A stretch of 64,000 nucleotides of DNA from Trinickia fusca (GTDB taxonomy: Bacteria; Pseudomonadota; Gammaproteobacteria; Burkholderiales; Burkholderiaceae), in the NCBI RefSeq assembly GCF_003628145.1, contig NZ_RBZV01000009.1, positions 124,001 to 188,000 of the forward strand, given 5' to 3'. Position numbers and translations under genes: made by a program. Below, piece by piece: positions 63,557 to 64,000 of this stretch. A model generated the notes under the pieces. The model was not told where the DNA came from, made no database searches, and saw only the letters and a list, made by a program, of their open reading frames with translations. Within the stretch, counting starts at the first letter, position 1. Each line of letters starts with the position of its first letter.

Positions 63557-63636
63557 GCCAGGCTCCGTGCTTTTCGCTAAATCGGGAATCGAAGCTGGGC
63601 CGTTCTTCAGTCAGGACCGGCCGGTGGATCAATGCG

Positions 63637-63719
63637 GAGCGGGAGGCATGCCTCCCGCTCGGTGATGCTTTGCGCCGGTACCGCGAGATGCGCTGCGCAA
63701 CGCGTCGCGCGGCACCGGC
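63637..63719 (-). repeat. Two inverted repeats between fliC and fliD
   Basis: A perfect 24-bp palindrome at 63637-63660 (arms GAGCGGGAGGCA and TGCCTCCCGCTC). Just before it on the minus strand is a second stem, GCCGGT.CCGC (63674-63684) with GCGG.ACCGGC (63709-63719). Neither has a T-run. They lie in the 211-nt fliC-fliD spacer and may end or stabilise the abundant fliC transcript. Confidence 0.6.
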
Positions 63720-63767
63720 TTTGCGCGGCGAGCCTTGAAGCCGGCCCGCCGCGCGTGGCTCGCGCTC

Positions 63768-64000
63768 TTATTGCAGGAGCTTGAGCACTTGTTGCGGCAG
63801 CGAGTTCGCTTGCGACAGCACCGAGATACCGGCTTGTTGCAGCACTTGTGCCTTCGACAGGTTCGCCGTTTCTTGCGCGAAGTCTGCGTCTTCGATCTGC
63901 GACTTAGCAGCCGACAGGTTCGTCGATTCCGTTTGCGTGTTGGTGATTGCAGCGCTGAACGTGTTCTGCGTTGCACCCAGCGTTGCTTGGAAGTTGTTGA
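63768..64000 (-). CDS. fliC: Flagellin, C-terminal fragment (runs off right edge)
   Basis: The last 76 codons and stop of flagellin, read from the window edge. The sequence includes [20 protein letters not shown], then [20 protein letters not shown] and ends [13 protein letters not shown]: the conserved D0/D1 C-terminal helix of flagellin that packs the filament core. The variable, potentially glycosylated central region lies beyond the window, so acceptor Ser/Thr residues cannot be judged here. Confidence 0.96.
   Translation of the reverse strand, partial: NNFQATLGATQNTFSAAITNTQTESTNLSAAKSQIEDADFAQETANLSKAQVLQQAGISVLSQANSLPQQVLKLLQ

Noticed and set aside
62109-63632. 507-codon frame overlapping fliD on the same strand
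   Set aside because: Arg/His-rich translation of fliD in another frame; the fliD frame is unmistakable.

Overview
The window is chromosomal DNA of a flagellated, high-GC betaproteobacterium of the Burkholderiaceae (Burkholderia, Paraburkholderia or Trinickia-like). This placement rests on the GC-rich codon use, the tandem glycine riboswitch followed by gcvT-gcvH-gcvP, and a motAB/fliT-fliD-fliC flagellar region with a glycosylation island inside it. No species can be named from the sequence alone. Coding density is high and most long antisense frames are GC-rich shadows.

Layout. 1-5.2 kb: the N-terminal half of a bacterial alpha-2-macroglobulin, then a GntR/HutC regulator with a TauE/SafE permease and a DUF1634 protein in one tight operon. 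The regulator's promoter and a 34-bp palindrome lie on its own start codon. 5.4-13.1 kb: promoter, tandem glycine riboswitch, gcvT, gcvH, gcvP, a strong hairpin, an alginate-lyase-family secreted protein, and sdaA. Together gcvTHP and sdaA dispose of glycine and serine. 13.2-16.0 kb: a frameshifted phosphoribosyltransferase and a thiamine-diphosphate enzyme. 16.0-20.0 kb: a divergent pair, a zinc-ribbon membrane protein with a Pro/Ala/Gln repeat tail and an exported TPR protein. 20.1-36.4 kb: mostly housekeeping and transport genes, namely DUF2784, murI, an MFS pump-amidase-TetR cluster, EamA, squalene/phytoene synthase, LysE, a phospholipase C-like phosphoesterase, GNAT, a lipoprotein, Gfo/Idh oxidoreductase, Rep helicase and a dihaem cytochrome c. 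36.7-38.3 kb: tRNA-Arg(CCG) followed by a small exported protein and a hicAB toxin-antitoxin pair. The 59-residue hicA uses a GTG start and has a palindrome-rich control region. 38.7-40.1 kb: a secreted GH18 chitinase.

40.2-64 kb is the most unusual part. motA-motB and fliT-fliD-fliC bracket about 18 kb of glycan genes. These comprise two methyltransferases, two GT2-type genes that are inverted paralogues (one fused to a methyltransferase and a second glycosyltransferase), four DegT-fold proteins (one with Gln at the position of the PLP lysine), a WbqC-like protein, three tandem TPR-GT41 (O-GlcNAc-transferase-like) proteins and an unassigned protein next to fliT. I infer a flagellin glycosylation island that makes or modifies an unusual amino- or methyl-sugar glycan and attaches it O-linked to flagellin. 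No nucleotidyltransferase or 4,6-dehydratase is present here, so the activated keto-sugar must come from elsewhere in the genome.
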